From contig NZ_JADPJL010000062.1 in the NCBI RefSeq assembly GCF_023073415.1, positions 342,886 to 406,885 of the forward strand: a stretch of 64,000 nucleotides of DNA, in the 5' to 3' direction. The translations under genes and the position numbers were made by a program. Below the pieces are notes generated by a model, which was not told the DNA's origin, ran no database searches, and saw only the letters and a program-made list of their open reading frames with translations. The stretch comes from Bradyrhizobium sp. 190 (GTDB lineage: Bacteria; Pseudomonadota; Alphaproteobacteria; Rhizobiales; Xanthobacteraceae). Position 1 is the stretch's first letter. Each line of letters opens with the position of its first letter. This document shows, piece after piece, positions 26,415 to 34,441 of the stretch.

Positions 26415-27080
26415 TCACCGCGTTTTTCGGAAAGTCAGGTTGATGCGCTGGCGGCCCATGACAGCGTGCTCGCCGTCGGCGAGCGGCGCTACGCCGTGAA
26501 AGAACAGCCGCGACGGGCCGCCCCAGACCACGACGTCGCCATGCTCCAGCCGGTAACGGTTCGGCTTGTCGGCGCGCTTCGGGCCGCCGAACAGGAAGAT
26601 CGCGGGCAGCCCCAGCGACACCGATACGATCGGCGCGGCAAAATCCAGCTCGTCCTTGTCCTGATGCAGCGACAGCTTCGCGCCTGGCAAATAGCGGTTG
26701 ATCAGGCAGGCCTCCGGCCCGAAGCCGTTGAACCCGGCGTCCGCCGCAGCGGCGGCCGCGAGCCTGCGCAGCACAGGCGGCATCGCCGGCCACGGCAGTT
26801 TGGACACGGGGTCGATGGCGTCATAGCGATAACCCGTGTCGTCCGACACCCAGCCGACACTGCCGCAATTGGTCATCGCGACCGACATGCGGTGGCCGCC
26901 CGGCGTAATCAGATGCCGAAACGGCGCCTGTTTGACGATCGCGCGCAGTGCCGGAAGCAGCTCGGCTTCGAACGGCCGCGCGAATCTGCGCAGCAACACC
27001 GCGCCCTCCGCTATCGCTTCACGCGGCGGGTGCGCATCCGGAACGGCCTCGAACAAATCTGCAGTCAACTCAATTCGCAC
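26415..27080 (-). CDS. alkB: DNA oxidative demethylase AlkB
   Basis: Fe(II)/2-oxoglutarate dioxygenase that removes 1-methyladenine and 3-methylcytosine from DNA. The 221-residue protein has the iron triad H139, D141 (SLHQDKDE) and H195 (FFHGVAP), plus the 2-oxoglutarate-binding Arg in RINLTFR near the C-terminus. GGHRMSVAMTNCGSVGWVSD near 61-80 and NRYLPGAKLSLHQD match AlkB substrate-loop regions. The start is GTG at 27080, immediately after the TGA of the upstream dioxygenase gene (no gap), so the two are co-translated. No ada gene is visible. Signs of damage-inducible control cannot be seen. Confidence 0.9.
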   Translation of the reverse strand: MRIELTADLFEAVPDAHPPREAIAEGAVLLRRFARPFEAELLPALRAIVKQAPFRHLITPGGHRMSVAMTNCGSVGWVSDDTGYRYDAIDPVSKLPWPAMPPVLRRLAAAAAADAGFNGFGPEACLINRYLPGAKLSLHQDKDELDFAAPIVSVSLGLPAIFLFGGPKRADKPNRYRLEHGDVVVWGGPSRLFFHGVAPLADGEHAVMGRQRINLTFRKTR

Positions 27081-27827
27081 TCATTTGGCATCGTGGAAGA
27101 TCACGCCGACGGTGTGGCGGTGGCCGGAACGGATCCGGCTGACGCCATGGCGCAGATTAACGCGATAAGGCCCGCGCGTCCCCTGCACCGGCCGGTGATG
27201 CACAGCAAAGGCGACCGCATCGCCCTGCCTGAGCGGAACCACCTCAGGCCGCGACTGCATCCGCGGCCGCTGTTCCGTCAGCACGAACTCGCCGCCTTCG
27301 AAATCGCGGCCCGGCTGAGACAGCAGGATCGCGACCTGCAGCGGAAACACGTGCTCGCCGTAAAGATCCTGGTGCAGGCAATTGTAATCGCCCTCGCCAT
27401 ATTGCAACAGCAGCGGCGTCGGCCGCGCCTGCCCGGCGTCGTGGCACCGCTTCAGGAACGCCGCGTGCCGGTCGGGATAGCGGATATCGATCCCCATCGT
27501 CTCGTTCCAGCGATTGGCGACGGGGCAAAGCCGCACGTAAAGCTCGGGGCGCAATTGCGCGATCAGATCGGGCAGCGGATAGGCGAAATATTTGTACTCG
27601 CCGCGGCCGAAGCCATGACGCCCCATCACGATCCGGCTGCGGAAATTCTTGTCGTCCGGATAGAGCGCCGCCAGCGCGGCGCATTCGTCAGGCGACAACA
27701 ATTCCTTCAGGACGGCGCAGCCCTGTGCGTCGAGGTCAGCGGTCGTCTGAGTCCAGTCGATGGCATCGACGCGGGTGGCGATGTCGGGGGACGCGGAACG
27801 GTCGATATTTCTTGCGGTTGCTTTCAT
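27081..27827 (-). CDS. 2OG-Fe(II) oxygenase family protein
   Basis: A 248-residue putative Fe(II)/2-oxoglutarate dioxygenase. The iron-binding pattern is HxD in NCLHQDLYGEHVFPLQVAI near 170 and a distal His in NLRHGVSRI near 230, with basic residues after it for 2-oxoglutarate. It differs from AlkB throughout, so it is not a duplicate of its neighbour. I start at ATG 27827 with GAGA about 9 nt upstream; the frame could extend to 27863 but with no RBS. Zero-gap coupling to alkB suggests a shared role in alkylation or nucleic-acid repair, though the substrate (DNA, RNA, protein or small molecule) is unknown. Confidence 0.78.
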   Translation of the reverse strand: MKATARNIDRSASPDIATRVDAIDWTQTTADLDAQGCAVLKELLSPDECAALAALYPDDKNFRSRIVMGRHGFGRGEYKYFAYPLPDLIAQLRPELYVRLCPVANRWNETMGIDIRYPDRHAAFLKRCHDAGQARPTPLLLQYGEGDYNCLHQDLYGEHVFPLQVAILLSQPGRDFEGGEFVLTEQRPRMQSRPEVVPLRQGDAVAFAVHHRPVQGTRGPYRVNLRHGVSRIRSGHRHTVGVIFHDAK

Positions 27828-27888
27828 GCTGGCAGTCTCGCAAACCACCCGGACTTTGGCCACCCGATTTCCGGCAGGCCCTTACCAC

Positions 27889-28008
27889 GTCGTCCCTGCG
27901 AACGCAGGGACCCATACCGCGTTGTCCTATCGATAAAAGCAAGATGGCTAACGTCTTCCAAAACAATTGGTGCCGCGGCGTATGGGTCCCTGCGTTCGCA
28001 GGGACGAC
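27889..28008. repeat. Type A paired palindromic repeat (copy 2)
   Basis: Arms GTCGTCCCTGCGAACGCAGG-GACCCATA and the inverted TATGGGTCCCTGCGTTCGCA-GGGACGAC are perfect complements about 64 nt apart. It ends 4 nt before the stop of the DUF2848 gene, immediately downstream of it in transcription. Confidence 0.92.
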
Positions 28009-28012
28009 AGGA

Positions 28013-28699
28013 TCAGCCCAACACCGGCATCGTGATCACGTCATACCCGTGGCTGATCTTCCGCTTCAGCACGGGATCTTCCAGCTCGAACTCGAAGCGA
28101 TCCGCCGGGCGGATGCCGCCCTTGGCAGCAAACGTGCCGCCAAACATGGCGCAGCCGTCGGGCAGGCCTTTGCCGCTGAAACCTCGGTCGATCAGGTCCT
28201 TCACCGGCAGCATGGCATCCAGCGTGCCTTCCTGATAGAGCACGCGCGCGCCATCGATGACCGCCCAGGAGCGCAGGATCATCTTGTCCCAGTGGGCGAT
28301 GACGTCCTCCAGTTCCCACAGCACGGACGCCACCGGCTTGTCGCACATCTGCTTGGAGACCGTGACGCTGTAGGCTTCCACCTTGCGGTCGGTGTGGTCG
28401 GAGCCGCAGCCGACGAAGATGCGGCCCTGCCAGCCGATCAGCACGAACTCGACCTCGCCGCTGGAATTTTCGCCGGAGACCTCGATGCGATCCTCCAAGG
28501 TGATCCGCCGCGCCGAGCAACGGTAGTAGATCGGCGTCGACGCAGGCCGCGCGATGCCGATCGCTTCGAGCTCAGCGATGTGCTTGTCGCGCGCCACCGG
28601 ATCACGGCCGGTCCAGCCAGCGATGACGGCTTGCTCGATCGCAAGTGTCAGCGGCGTCAACATGCCCTTGTCGTCGACATTGAAGGTCAGATCAAACAC
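28013..28699 (-). CDS. DUF2848 family protein
   Basis: A 228-residue protein resembling DUF2848, a family often found next to amidase or FAH-type catabolic genes but without an assigned activity. Visible features are a compact N-terminal beta-rich segment, RDPVARDKHIAELEAIGI near 33-50, GCGSDHTDRKVEAYSV near 97-112 and LPDGCAMFGGTFAAKGGIRPADRFEFEL-type sequence near 180-207, which resembles a fumarylacetoacetase-like core. There is no signal peptide. The ATG overlaps the amidase stop by 8 nt, so the two are co-translated; the protein may process the amidase product or regulate it. Confidence 0.75.
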   Translation of the reverse strand: MFDLTFNVDDKGMLTPLTLAIEQAVIAGWTGRDPVARDKHIAELEAIGIARPASTPIYYRCSARRITLEDRIEVSGENSSGEVEFVLIGWQGRIFVGCGSDHTDRKVEAYSVTVSKQMCDKPVASVLWELEDVIAHWDKMILRSWAVIDGARVLYQEGTLDAMLPVKDLIDRGFSGKGLPDGCAMFGGTFAAKGGIRPADRFEFELEDPVLKRKISHGYDVITMPVLG

Positions 28700-30041
28700 G
28701 GATGATGTTCTCCATTCCGGCGGCGAGTTCGAAGATGCGGCGATCCGATCCGCCCGCGGCGGCCAGCATCAGCCCAACCGGCACCTCGCCTTCGCGATGC
28801 GCCGGCAGCGAGATCGCGCAGCCGTCGAGCATGTTGATCAGCGTGCAATTGCGCAAAGCGCGCAGATTTTGCGTGGCGAAGGCCTTGTCGTCGGCAAGAT
28901 CGGTGATTCTGGGCGGTGCATTCGCCGTGGTCGGCAGCACCAGCGCGTCGTAGGGGGCGATGCGCTGTTCGGTGCGTGCAATGAACGAACGGCGCGCGTT
29001 GAGGATATCGATATAGTCAGCCGCGCTGATGCCCTCGCCGCGCAGGATGCGGACGTGGACGCGAGGGTCATAGACGTCGCCATGACTCACGATCAGGTAG
29101 CGATGCCAGGCGTAGCTCTCAGCGGCGGCAAAACCGCCCTTGCTGTTCATGACGCCGACATCGTGGAATTCCGGCACCTCGATCCGCTCAATCGACGCGC
29201 CCTGCCGCGACAGCGTCTCCAGCGCACGCTCGAAGGTTTTCGCGACCTCTTCATCGAGGTCGTCCAGCGCGATCGTGGTTGGTACCGCAAGCCGCATGCC
29301 CTTGATCGGGCGCGGTTGCAATGGTTGCACGGCTTCATTGGCGAGCACGGCGTCGAGCACCGCACAGCAGTTGACGGTGCGCGCCAGTGGACCAAAGCTG
29401 TCGAGCGAGGACGATAGCGGGACGCCGCCCTCGAGCGGCACGCGCGCCTGCGTCGGCTTGAAGCCGACGATGCCGTTAAAAGCCGCCGGAATCCGGCACG
29501 AGCCGCCGGTATCGGTGCCCAGCGCACCGTAGGCCATGCCGTCGGCGATTGAGACAGCTGCGCCCGAGGACGAGCCGCCCGGCACATGACCGACGCTGCG
29601 ATTGAAGACGCTTTTCGGCGTGCCGTAATGCGGATTGATGCCGATGCCCGAATAGGCAAATTCGGTCATGTTGGTGCGGCCGATCACGATGAAGCCGGCC
29701 CGGCGCAGCCGCGCCACCACGGGCGCATCGGCCTCAGCCGGCGCAGAATCCTCCAGCGCGCGGGAGCCTGCGCGGGTCACCTGCCCCTTGACGTCGTACA
29801 AATCCTTGATCGAGACGGGAATGCCGGCAAATGGCGACGGCGCGGCGCGCGCTTTACGCAGATGATCCATCGCGTCCGCGGCCGATATCGCGGCGTGCTT
29901 GTCAACGTGAATAAAGGCTCGCGCGCCCTCACCGGCGGGATCGGCGATCCTTGCGAGACATTCATCGACCAGTTGACGCGAAGTGGTGCGTCCAGCGTCG
30001 AGATCGGCGGCCAGGCTGGCAAGTGTCGGATGGTTCGGCAT
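28692..30041 (-). CDS. Amidase signature family enzyme
   Basis: A 449-residue amidase-signature hydrolase, acting on a carboxamide or carbamate. The Ser-cisSer-Lys triad is present: Lys in VSIKDLYDVKG near 77, the cis-Ser in PGGSSSGAAVS near 152 and the nucleophile in GTDTGGSCRIPA near 176. There is no signal peptide, so it is cytoplasmic. I prefer ATG 30041 (MPNHPT); an in-frame GTG at 30071 is the alternative and the start is not certain because neither has a close RBS. It is co-translated with the DUF2848 gene downstream. Substrate unknown. Confidence 0.83.
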   Translation of the reverse strand: MPNHPTLASLAADLDAGRTTSRQLVDECLARIADPAGEGARAFIHVDKHAAISAADAMDHLRKARAAPSPFAGIPVSIKDLYDVKGQVTRAGSRALEDSAPAEADAPVVARLRRAGFIVIGRTNMTEFAYSGIGINPHYGTPKSVFNRSVGHVPGGSSSGAAVSIADGMAYGALGTDTGGSCRIPAAFNGIVGFKPTQARVPLEGGVPLSSSLDSFGPLARTVNCCAVLDAVLANEAVQPLQPRPIKGMRLAVPTTIALDDLDEEVAKTFERALETLSRQGASIERIEVPEFHDVGVMNSKGGFAAAESYAWHRYLIVSHGDVYDPRVHVRILRGEGISAADYIDILNARRSFIARTEQRIAPYDALVLPTTANAPPRITDLADDKAFATQNLRALRNCTLINMLDGCAISLPAHREGEVPVGLMLAAAGGSDRRIFELAAGMENIIRV

Positions 30042-30283
30042 GGCTTGCTCGTTCGCTTCCTTTGGCGTCACTTGTCAATCCGAAGCGACCCTGGTGTCGA
30101 GAGGCGTCCTCGGCGATTTGCCGTGGCGCGGACTATCTCCGATGACACGCTGGCATACAAGCGCTCTCGCGTTCGGAATGCGGCCATGCAGCAGCGGCTG
30201 GACCGTTGACGGGGAACAGACAAATGTCGCATCAAGATCGCAACATGCGGGCCGACGCCCGCGCCCCAAGGAGAATAGCCGAT

Positions 30284-30697
30284 ATGGCGGAGCCCGCGCG
30301 CGCTAAACCAAAACCCACACCGGAAACGCAGCATTTCTGGGATGGAACGCAGGCCGGAGAGTTGCGCCTGCAGCGCTGCGACGCCTGCGCCAATGTCTAT
30401 TTCCCGCCGCGCCCGTTCTGCCCCTCCTGCGCTTCGCGCAAGGTCTCGATATTCAAGGCGAGCGGCAAGGGCACGCTCTACAGCTACGTCATCAACCACC
30501 GTCCGGCAGCGCCCGGCTTCACCCCGCCCTATGCGATCGCCGTCGTCGAACTCGACGAAGGTCCGCGCATGATGAGCAACATCATCGACTGTCCGCAGAC
30601 GCCGGAGGCGCTGGAGCTCGACATGAAGCTCGAAGTCGCATTCGAAAAACTCGACGACAAGATCACCCTTCCTTTGTTCCGTCCGGCGAAGGGGTAG
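30284..30697 (+). CDS. DUF35 OB-fold/zinc-ribbon protein, thiolase partner
   Basis: A 137-residue DUF35 protein. The N-terminal zinc ribbon is clear, with Cys pairs in LQRCDACANVYFPPRPFCPSC near 32-52, followed by an OB fold (GKGTLYSYVINHRP near 65, PYAIAVVELDEGPRMMSNI near 84). Such proteins form complexes with non-decarboxylating SCP2-type thiolases and acyl-CoA aldolases or hydratases, and the next gene (6 nt on) is exactly such a thiolase. I choose ATG 30284 because AAGGAG lies 10 nt upstream; the frame is open to 30206. It is divergent from the amidase. Confidence 0.85.
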   Translation: MAEPARAKPKPTPETQHFWDGTQAGELRLQRCDACANVYFPPRPFCPSCASRKVSIFKASGKGTLYSYVINHRPAAPGFTPPYAIAVVELDEGPRMMSNIIDCPQTPEALELDMKLEVAFEKLDDKITLPLFRPAKG

Positions 30698-30702
30698 GCA
30701 CT

Positions 30703-31842
30703 ATGCGCAAGAATGCGGTCGCTGTCGTCGGCGCAGCCGAGACCACCGAGCTCGGCGTCATCCCGAACATGTCGCAGATCCAGCTTCACGCGGATGCGGC
30801 GCTCAACGCCATCGCCGATGCCGGACTGAAATTGTCTGACATCGACGGCATCGCCACTGCCGTGGAAACCCCGCAGCAGATCGCGCACTATCTCGGCATC
30901 ACGCCGACCTGGGTCGACGGCACTTCCGTCGGCGGCTGCTCGTTCATGCTGCACGTCCGCCATGCGGCCGCAGCGATCGAGGCCGGGCTCTGCAAGACCG
31001 TGCTGATCACGCACGCCGAGAGCGGCAAGTCGATGATCGGCAAACTGCCGCGCTCGACGCCGCCTGACAGTTTGAACGGCCAGTTCGAATCGCCGTTCGG
31101 CGTCTACGGCCCGCCCAGCATGTTCCCGATCCCGGTGCTGCGCTACATGAAGACCTACGGCATCACCCATGAGCAGATCGCCATGGTGGCCGTGGCGCAG
31201 CGGGAATGGGCCGCGAAGAATCCACGCGCCACCATGAAGGCGCCGATCACGGTCGAGGACGTCCTGAATTCAAAGATGATCGCCTATCCATTTCGCATCC
31301 TGCAATGCTGCCTCGTCACCGACGGCGGCGGCGCGCTGATCCTCACCTCGGCCGACCGCGCCAAGGACTTTCCGAACAAGCCGGTCTATATTCTCGGCAC
31401 CGGCGAGAGCGTGGAAACGCCGATGGTCAGCCAGATGGAGACGTTCAACTCCTCGCGCGCCTTCAAGGTCGCGGGGCCCACCGCGTTCCGCGAAGCCGGC
31501 ATCAGCCACAAGGACGTCGATCATCTGATGATCTACGACGCCTTTGCGCATCTGCCGCTTTTCGGCCTGGGCGATCTCGGCTTCATGCCGCATGAAGAGA
31601 CCGGCAAGTTCATCGCCGACGGCAACACCCGCCCCGGCGGCAAGCTGCCGCTCAACACCAATGGCGGCGGATTGAGTTATATGCATTCCGGCATGTACGG
31701 CATGTACGCGCTGCAGGAAAGCGTGCGGCAAATGCGCGGCATCGCGCCGGCGCAGGTCAAGGACGCGAAAATCTCGGTCTGCCACGGCGTCGGCGGTATG
31801 TTCGCGGCAAGTGGCACGATCATCTTTACGAACGAGCGTTAG
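30703..31842 (+). CDS. SCP2/thiolase-fold acyl-CoA enzyme
   Basis: A 379-residue thiolase-superfamily protein of the SCP-x/lipid-transfer type. The usual thiolase nucleophile region reads SVGGCSFMLHVRHAAAAIEAG near 75-95. The C-terminal half has LMIYDAFAHLPLFGLGDLGF near 275, the NTNGGGLSYMHSGMYG stretch near 319 and CHGVGG near 362. With the adjacent DUF35 gene it probably forms a two-subunit enzyme for thiolysis or retro-aldol cleavage of branched or ring-derived acyl-CoAs. The co-directional SDR downstream would supply the 3-oxo substrate. Exact substrate unknown. Confidence 0.8.
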   Translation: MRKNAVAVVGAAETTELGVIPNMSQIQLHADAALNAIADAGLKLSDIDGIATAVETPQQIAHYLGITPTWVDGTSVGGCSFMLHVRHAAAAIEAGLCKTVLITHAESGKSMIGKLPRSTPPDSLNGQFESPFGVYGPPSMFPIPVLRYMKTYGITHEQIAMVAVAQREWAAKNPRATMKAPITVEDVLNSKMIAYPFRILQCCLVTDGGGALILTSADRAKDFPNKPVYILGTGESVETPMVSQMETFNSSRAFKVAGPTAFREAGISHKDVDHLMIYDAFAHLPLFGLGDLGFMPHEETGKFIADGNTRPGGKLPLNTNGGGLSYMHSGMYGMYALQESVRQMRGIAPAQVKDAKISVCHGVGGMFAASGTIIFTNER

Positions 31843-31870
31843 AAATGGCTGGCCCGAGCGCAGCGCTCAA

Positions 31871-31950
31871 TCCGTCATTGCCGGGCTTGACCCGGCAATC
31901 CATCTTCTTCTGAAGAAGCGTGGATGCGCGGGTCAAGCCCGCGCATGACG
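31871..31950. repeat. GTCATnnCCGGGCTTGACCCGG-type inverted repeat (copy 1)
   Basis: Arms GTCATTGCCGGGCTTGACCC...ATCCA and TGGATGCGCGGGTCAAGCCC...ATGAC face each other around a GAAGAAG/CTTCTTC core. It lies between the thiolase stop and the SDR start. A second copy is at 39036-39120. Confidence 0.8.
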
Positions 31951-31991
31951 AGTGGAATTCTGCTTCGGCCGCAGAAAACAGGACAGGAACA

Positions 31992-32906
31992 ATGACAAAA
32001 TCACTGCAAGACAAGGTCATCATCGTCACCGGCGCAGGCCGCGGCATCGGACGCGAGATCGCGCTGCTCTGCGCCGCCGAAGGCGCCAAGGTCGTGGTCA
32101 ACGATCCCGGCGTTGCCGCAGACGGCGCCGGTTCGAGCGCAGCCCCCGCCGAGGAAGTGGTCGAGGAGATCAAGAAGCGCGGCGGCACCGCGGTCGCCAA
32201 TTTCGAGTCGGTGGCGGAAGCGATCCCCGCCAGCAAAATCGTGAAGACGGCAACCGATCATTTCGGCCGGCTCGATGGCGTCGTCAACAATGCCGGCATT
32301 TTGCGCGACATGATCTTCCACAAAATGAGCGTGGAAGCTTTCGAGGCCGTCATCAAGGTGCACCTGATGGGCTCGTTCTACGTCAGCCACGCCGCGGCGC
32401 GGCTGTACCGCGAACAGGAGAGCGGCTCCTTCGTGCACTTCACCTCGACATCGGGCCTGATCGGCAATTTCGGCCAGGCCAACTACGCCGCCGCCAAGCT
32501 CGGCATCGTCGGCCTGTCGAAGTCGATCGCGCTCGATATGGGCCGCTTCAACGTGCGCTCGAACTGCGTCTCGCCATTCGCCTGGACCCGCATGATCGGC
32601 ACCATCCCGACCGAGACCGAAGCCGAGAAGGCGCGCGTGGCGAAGATCCAGCAGATGGGGCCGGAGAAGATCGCGCCGGTCTGCGCCTATCTGCTCAGCG
32701 ACGCCGCCAAGGACGTCACCGGACAGATTTTTGGGGTACGCATGAACGAGATCTTCCTGTTCAGCCAGAATCGTCCGCTGCGCTCGGTGCAGCGGAGCGA
32801 AGGCTGGACGCCGCAGACCATCGCCGAGCACGGCATGCCGGCGCTCAAGGGATCGTTCTACAAGCTCGATCGCTCCGCGGATATTTTCCCCTGGGATCCG
32901 ATCTGA
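31992..32906 (+). CDS. SDR oxidoreductase, hydroxyacyl-CoA dehydrogenase-like
   Basis: A 304-residue short-chain dehydrogenase. It has the NAD(P)-binding GAGRGIGRE near 15, VVVND near 35 (Asp suggests NAD preference), VNNAGILRD near 95, catalytic Ser in TSTSGLIGN near 150 and YAAAK near 165. Its sequence resembles the SDR domain of multifunctional peroxisomal type 3-hydroxyacyl-CoA dehydrogenases. The C-terminal extension of about 50 residues beyond the fold is typical of this subgroup. The ATG at 31992 follows AGGA. Together with the upstream thiolase and DUF35 genes it suggests a beta-oxidation-like branch. Confidence 0.82.
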   Translation: MTKSLQDKVIIVTGAGRGIGREIALLCAAEGAKVVVNDPGVAADGAGSSAAPAEEVVEEIKKRGGTAVANFESVAEAIPASKIVKTATDHFGRLDGVVNNAGILRDMIFHKMSVEAFEAVIKVHLMGSFYVSHAAARLYREQESGSFVHFTSTSGLIGNFGQANYAAAKLGIVGLSKSIALDMGRFNVRSNCVSPFAWTRMIGTIPTETEAEKARVAKIQQMGPEKIAPVCAYLLSDAAKDVTGQIFGVRMNEIFLFSQNRPLRSVQRSEGWTPQTIAEHGMPALKGSFYKLDRSADIFPWDPI

Positions 32907-32915
32907 GCGAAAATT

Positions 32916-33007
32916 GTAGGGTGGGCAAAGGCGCGTAGCGCCGTGCCCACCATCTATCGGAGACTATGGTCTGGGATGGTGGGCGCGTTTCGCTTTGCCC
33001 ACCCTAC
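32916..33007. repeat. Type B hairpin repeat GTAGGGTGGGCAAAG...CTTTGCCCACCCTAC (copy 1)
   Basis: Ends GTAGGGTGGGCAAAGGCGCG and GCTTTGCCCACCCTAC are complementary, with an inner GCCCACCATC/GATGGTGGGC pair. It begins 10 nt after the SDR stop codon. Five further copies are in the window. Confidence 0.9.
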
Positions 33008-33111
33008 CAAGCGTTACGCCATTTCCGGTTATTCCTGCACAGCCCGCCCGCTTTATGCCGGAATGCGGGCAGATGTTTTTCCTCCCAACAAAAAATACAC
33101 GGGAGGAAATC

Positions 33112-34278
33112 ATGACAACCTCGCTGACCCTTTCCGATTCCCAGCAACAAGGCGGCGGTTTTGACCGTCGCAAGATATTGACCGGCGCGGCAGCACTCGC
33201 CGCCTCAGCCGTGACGATGAAGACGGCCTCTGCGGCTTCCGTCGCGCCGCTCGGCCAGACCGCCGCGCCAACAACGGCATCGCCGCCCCTGCCACTCGGC
33301 CCGCTTTCCGGCGCCCGCTATCCGGACGCTCGCCTGGAATCGATGAAGAAGCCGAAGGTTTCGTTCGGGCCATCAGGTTTTCCGGCCTTCGCGGGCACCA
33401 TGGCCGTCGAGCGCGTCGCAACCGGATTCCGCTGGGCCGAAGGCCCGGTCTACTTTCCGGCTGGGCGATATGTTCTGTTCAGCGACATTCCCAACAACCG
33501 CATCATGCGCTTCACAGAGGACGACGGTCACCTCAGCGTCTATCGCCAGCCGTCGATGAACTCGAACGGCAACACCATCGACCGCGAAGGACGCCTGATC
33601 ACTTGCGAACACAGCGGTCGGCGGGTCACCCGGACCGAACTCGATGGCTCGATCACGATCATCGCCGACAAGTACAATGGCAAGAAGCTGAACTCGCCGA
33701 ACGACGCGGTCGTCGCGGCCGACGGTTCGATCTGGTTCTGCGACCCAGCCTACGGTATCGGCGGCTTTTACGAGGGCATCAAGGCCGACGCCGAGCAGGA
33801 CAAGAAAAACGTCTACCGGGTCGATCCGAAATCCGGCGACATCAAGATGGTGGTCGATGACTTCGTGCAGCCGAACGGCCTTTGCTTCTCGCCTGACGAG
33901 AAGAAGCTCTATATCTGCGATACCGGCTTCACCGACGGACCGGACAACCCGTCGCATATCCGCGTGTTCGACGTGGATCTCGGGGCCGGAAAGCTTTCGA
34001 ACAGCAAGGTCTTTGCGGACATGCCCAAGCCCAGCATTACCGACGGGCTGCGCTGCGACACCGCCGGGCGCCTTTGGTGCTCCGTGGGGTGGGGCGATCC
34101 GAACGAGGACGGCGTGCGCTGCTACACGGCGGAGGGCGATCTCCTTGGGAAGATCCACATCCCGGAAACTGTCGCCAATTTGTGCTTCGGCGGTCAGCAG
34201 CGAAATAGACTTTATATCTGCGGCTCGTCGTCGCTCTATGCGGTTTATACGAGTGTGCAGGGCGCGATGAAGCCGTGA
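33112..34278 (+). CDS. Exported SMP-30/gluconolactonase-like protein
   Basis: A 388-residue beta-propeller protein of the SMP-30/gluconolactonase/LRE family, which hydrolyse sugar lactones or related esters using a divalent metal. A Tat-type signal is present (DRRKILTG with R19-R20, then an Ala-rich core, cleavage probably near 41), so it should be folded and exported. Propeller markers: RWAEGPVYFP near 107, SNGNTIDREGRLITCEHSGRR near 145, LNSPNDAVVAADGSIWFCDPAYGI near 193 and FVQPNGLCFSPDEKKLYICDTG near 248, carrying likely metal ligands. It has an excellent RBS, GGGAGG. It is flanked by repeats and appears monocistronic. Confidence 0.85.
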   Translation: MTTSLTLSDSQQQGGGFDRRKILTGAAALAASAVTMKTASAASVAPLGQTAAPTTASPPLPLGPLSGARYPDARLESMKKPKVSFGPSGFPAFAGTMAVERVATGFRWAEGPVYFPAGRYVLFSDIPNNRIMRFTEDDGHLSVYRQPSMNSNGNTIDREGRLITCEHSGRRVTRTELDGSITIIADKYNGKKLNSPNDAVVAADGSIWFCDPAYGIGGFYEGIKADAEQDKKNVYRVDPKSGDIKMVVDDFVQPNGLCFSPDEKKLYICDTGFTDGPDNPSHIRVFDVDLGAGKLSNSKVFADMPKPSITDGLRCDTAGRLWCSVGWGDPNEDGVRCYTAEGDLLGKIHIPETVANLCFGGQQRNRLYICGSSSLYAVYTSVQGAMKP

Positions 34279-34308
34279 CTGCGTTCATTTGCTGAGGTCT
34301 CTCCACTG

Positions 34309-34427
34309 GTCGTCCCTGCGAAAGCAGGGACCCATAACCACAGAGCGTCGTTGCAGGGGAAGGATGTCTCCTACCCTGCCTTATCGACAGATCACGCGGT
34401 ATGGGTCCCGGCGTTCGCCGGGACGAC
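34309..34427. repeat. Type A paired palindromic repeat (copy 3)
   Basis: Arms GTCGTCCCTGCGAAAGCAGG-GACCCATA and TATGGGTCCCGGCGTTCGCC-GGGACGAC, about 60 nt apart. It lies between the convergent stops of the SMP-30-like gene (34278) and ppc (34442). Confidence 0.9.
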
Positions 34428-34441
34428 GAGGGAGAGTGCTC

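Noticed and set aside
26265..28235. A 656-codon plus-strand open frame
   Set aside because: Antisense to alkB and its neighbouring dioxygenase gene and running through two palindromic repeats.
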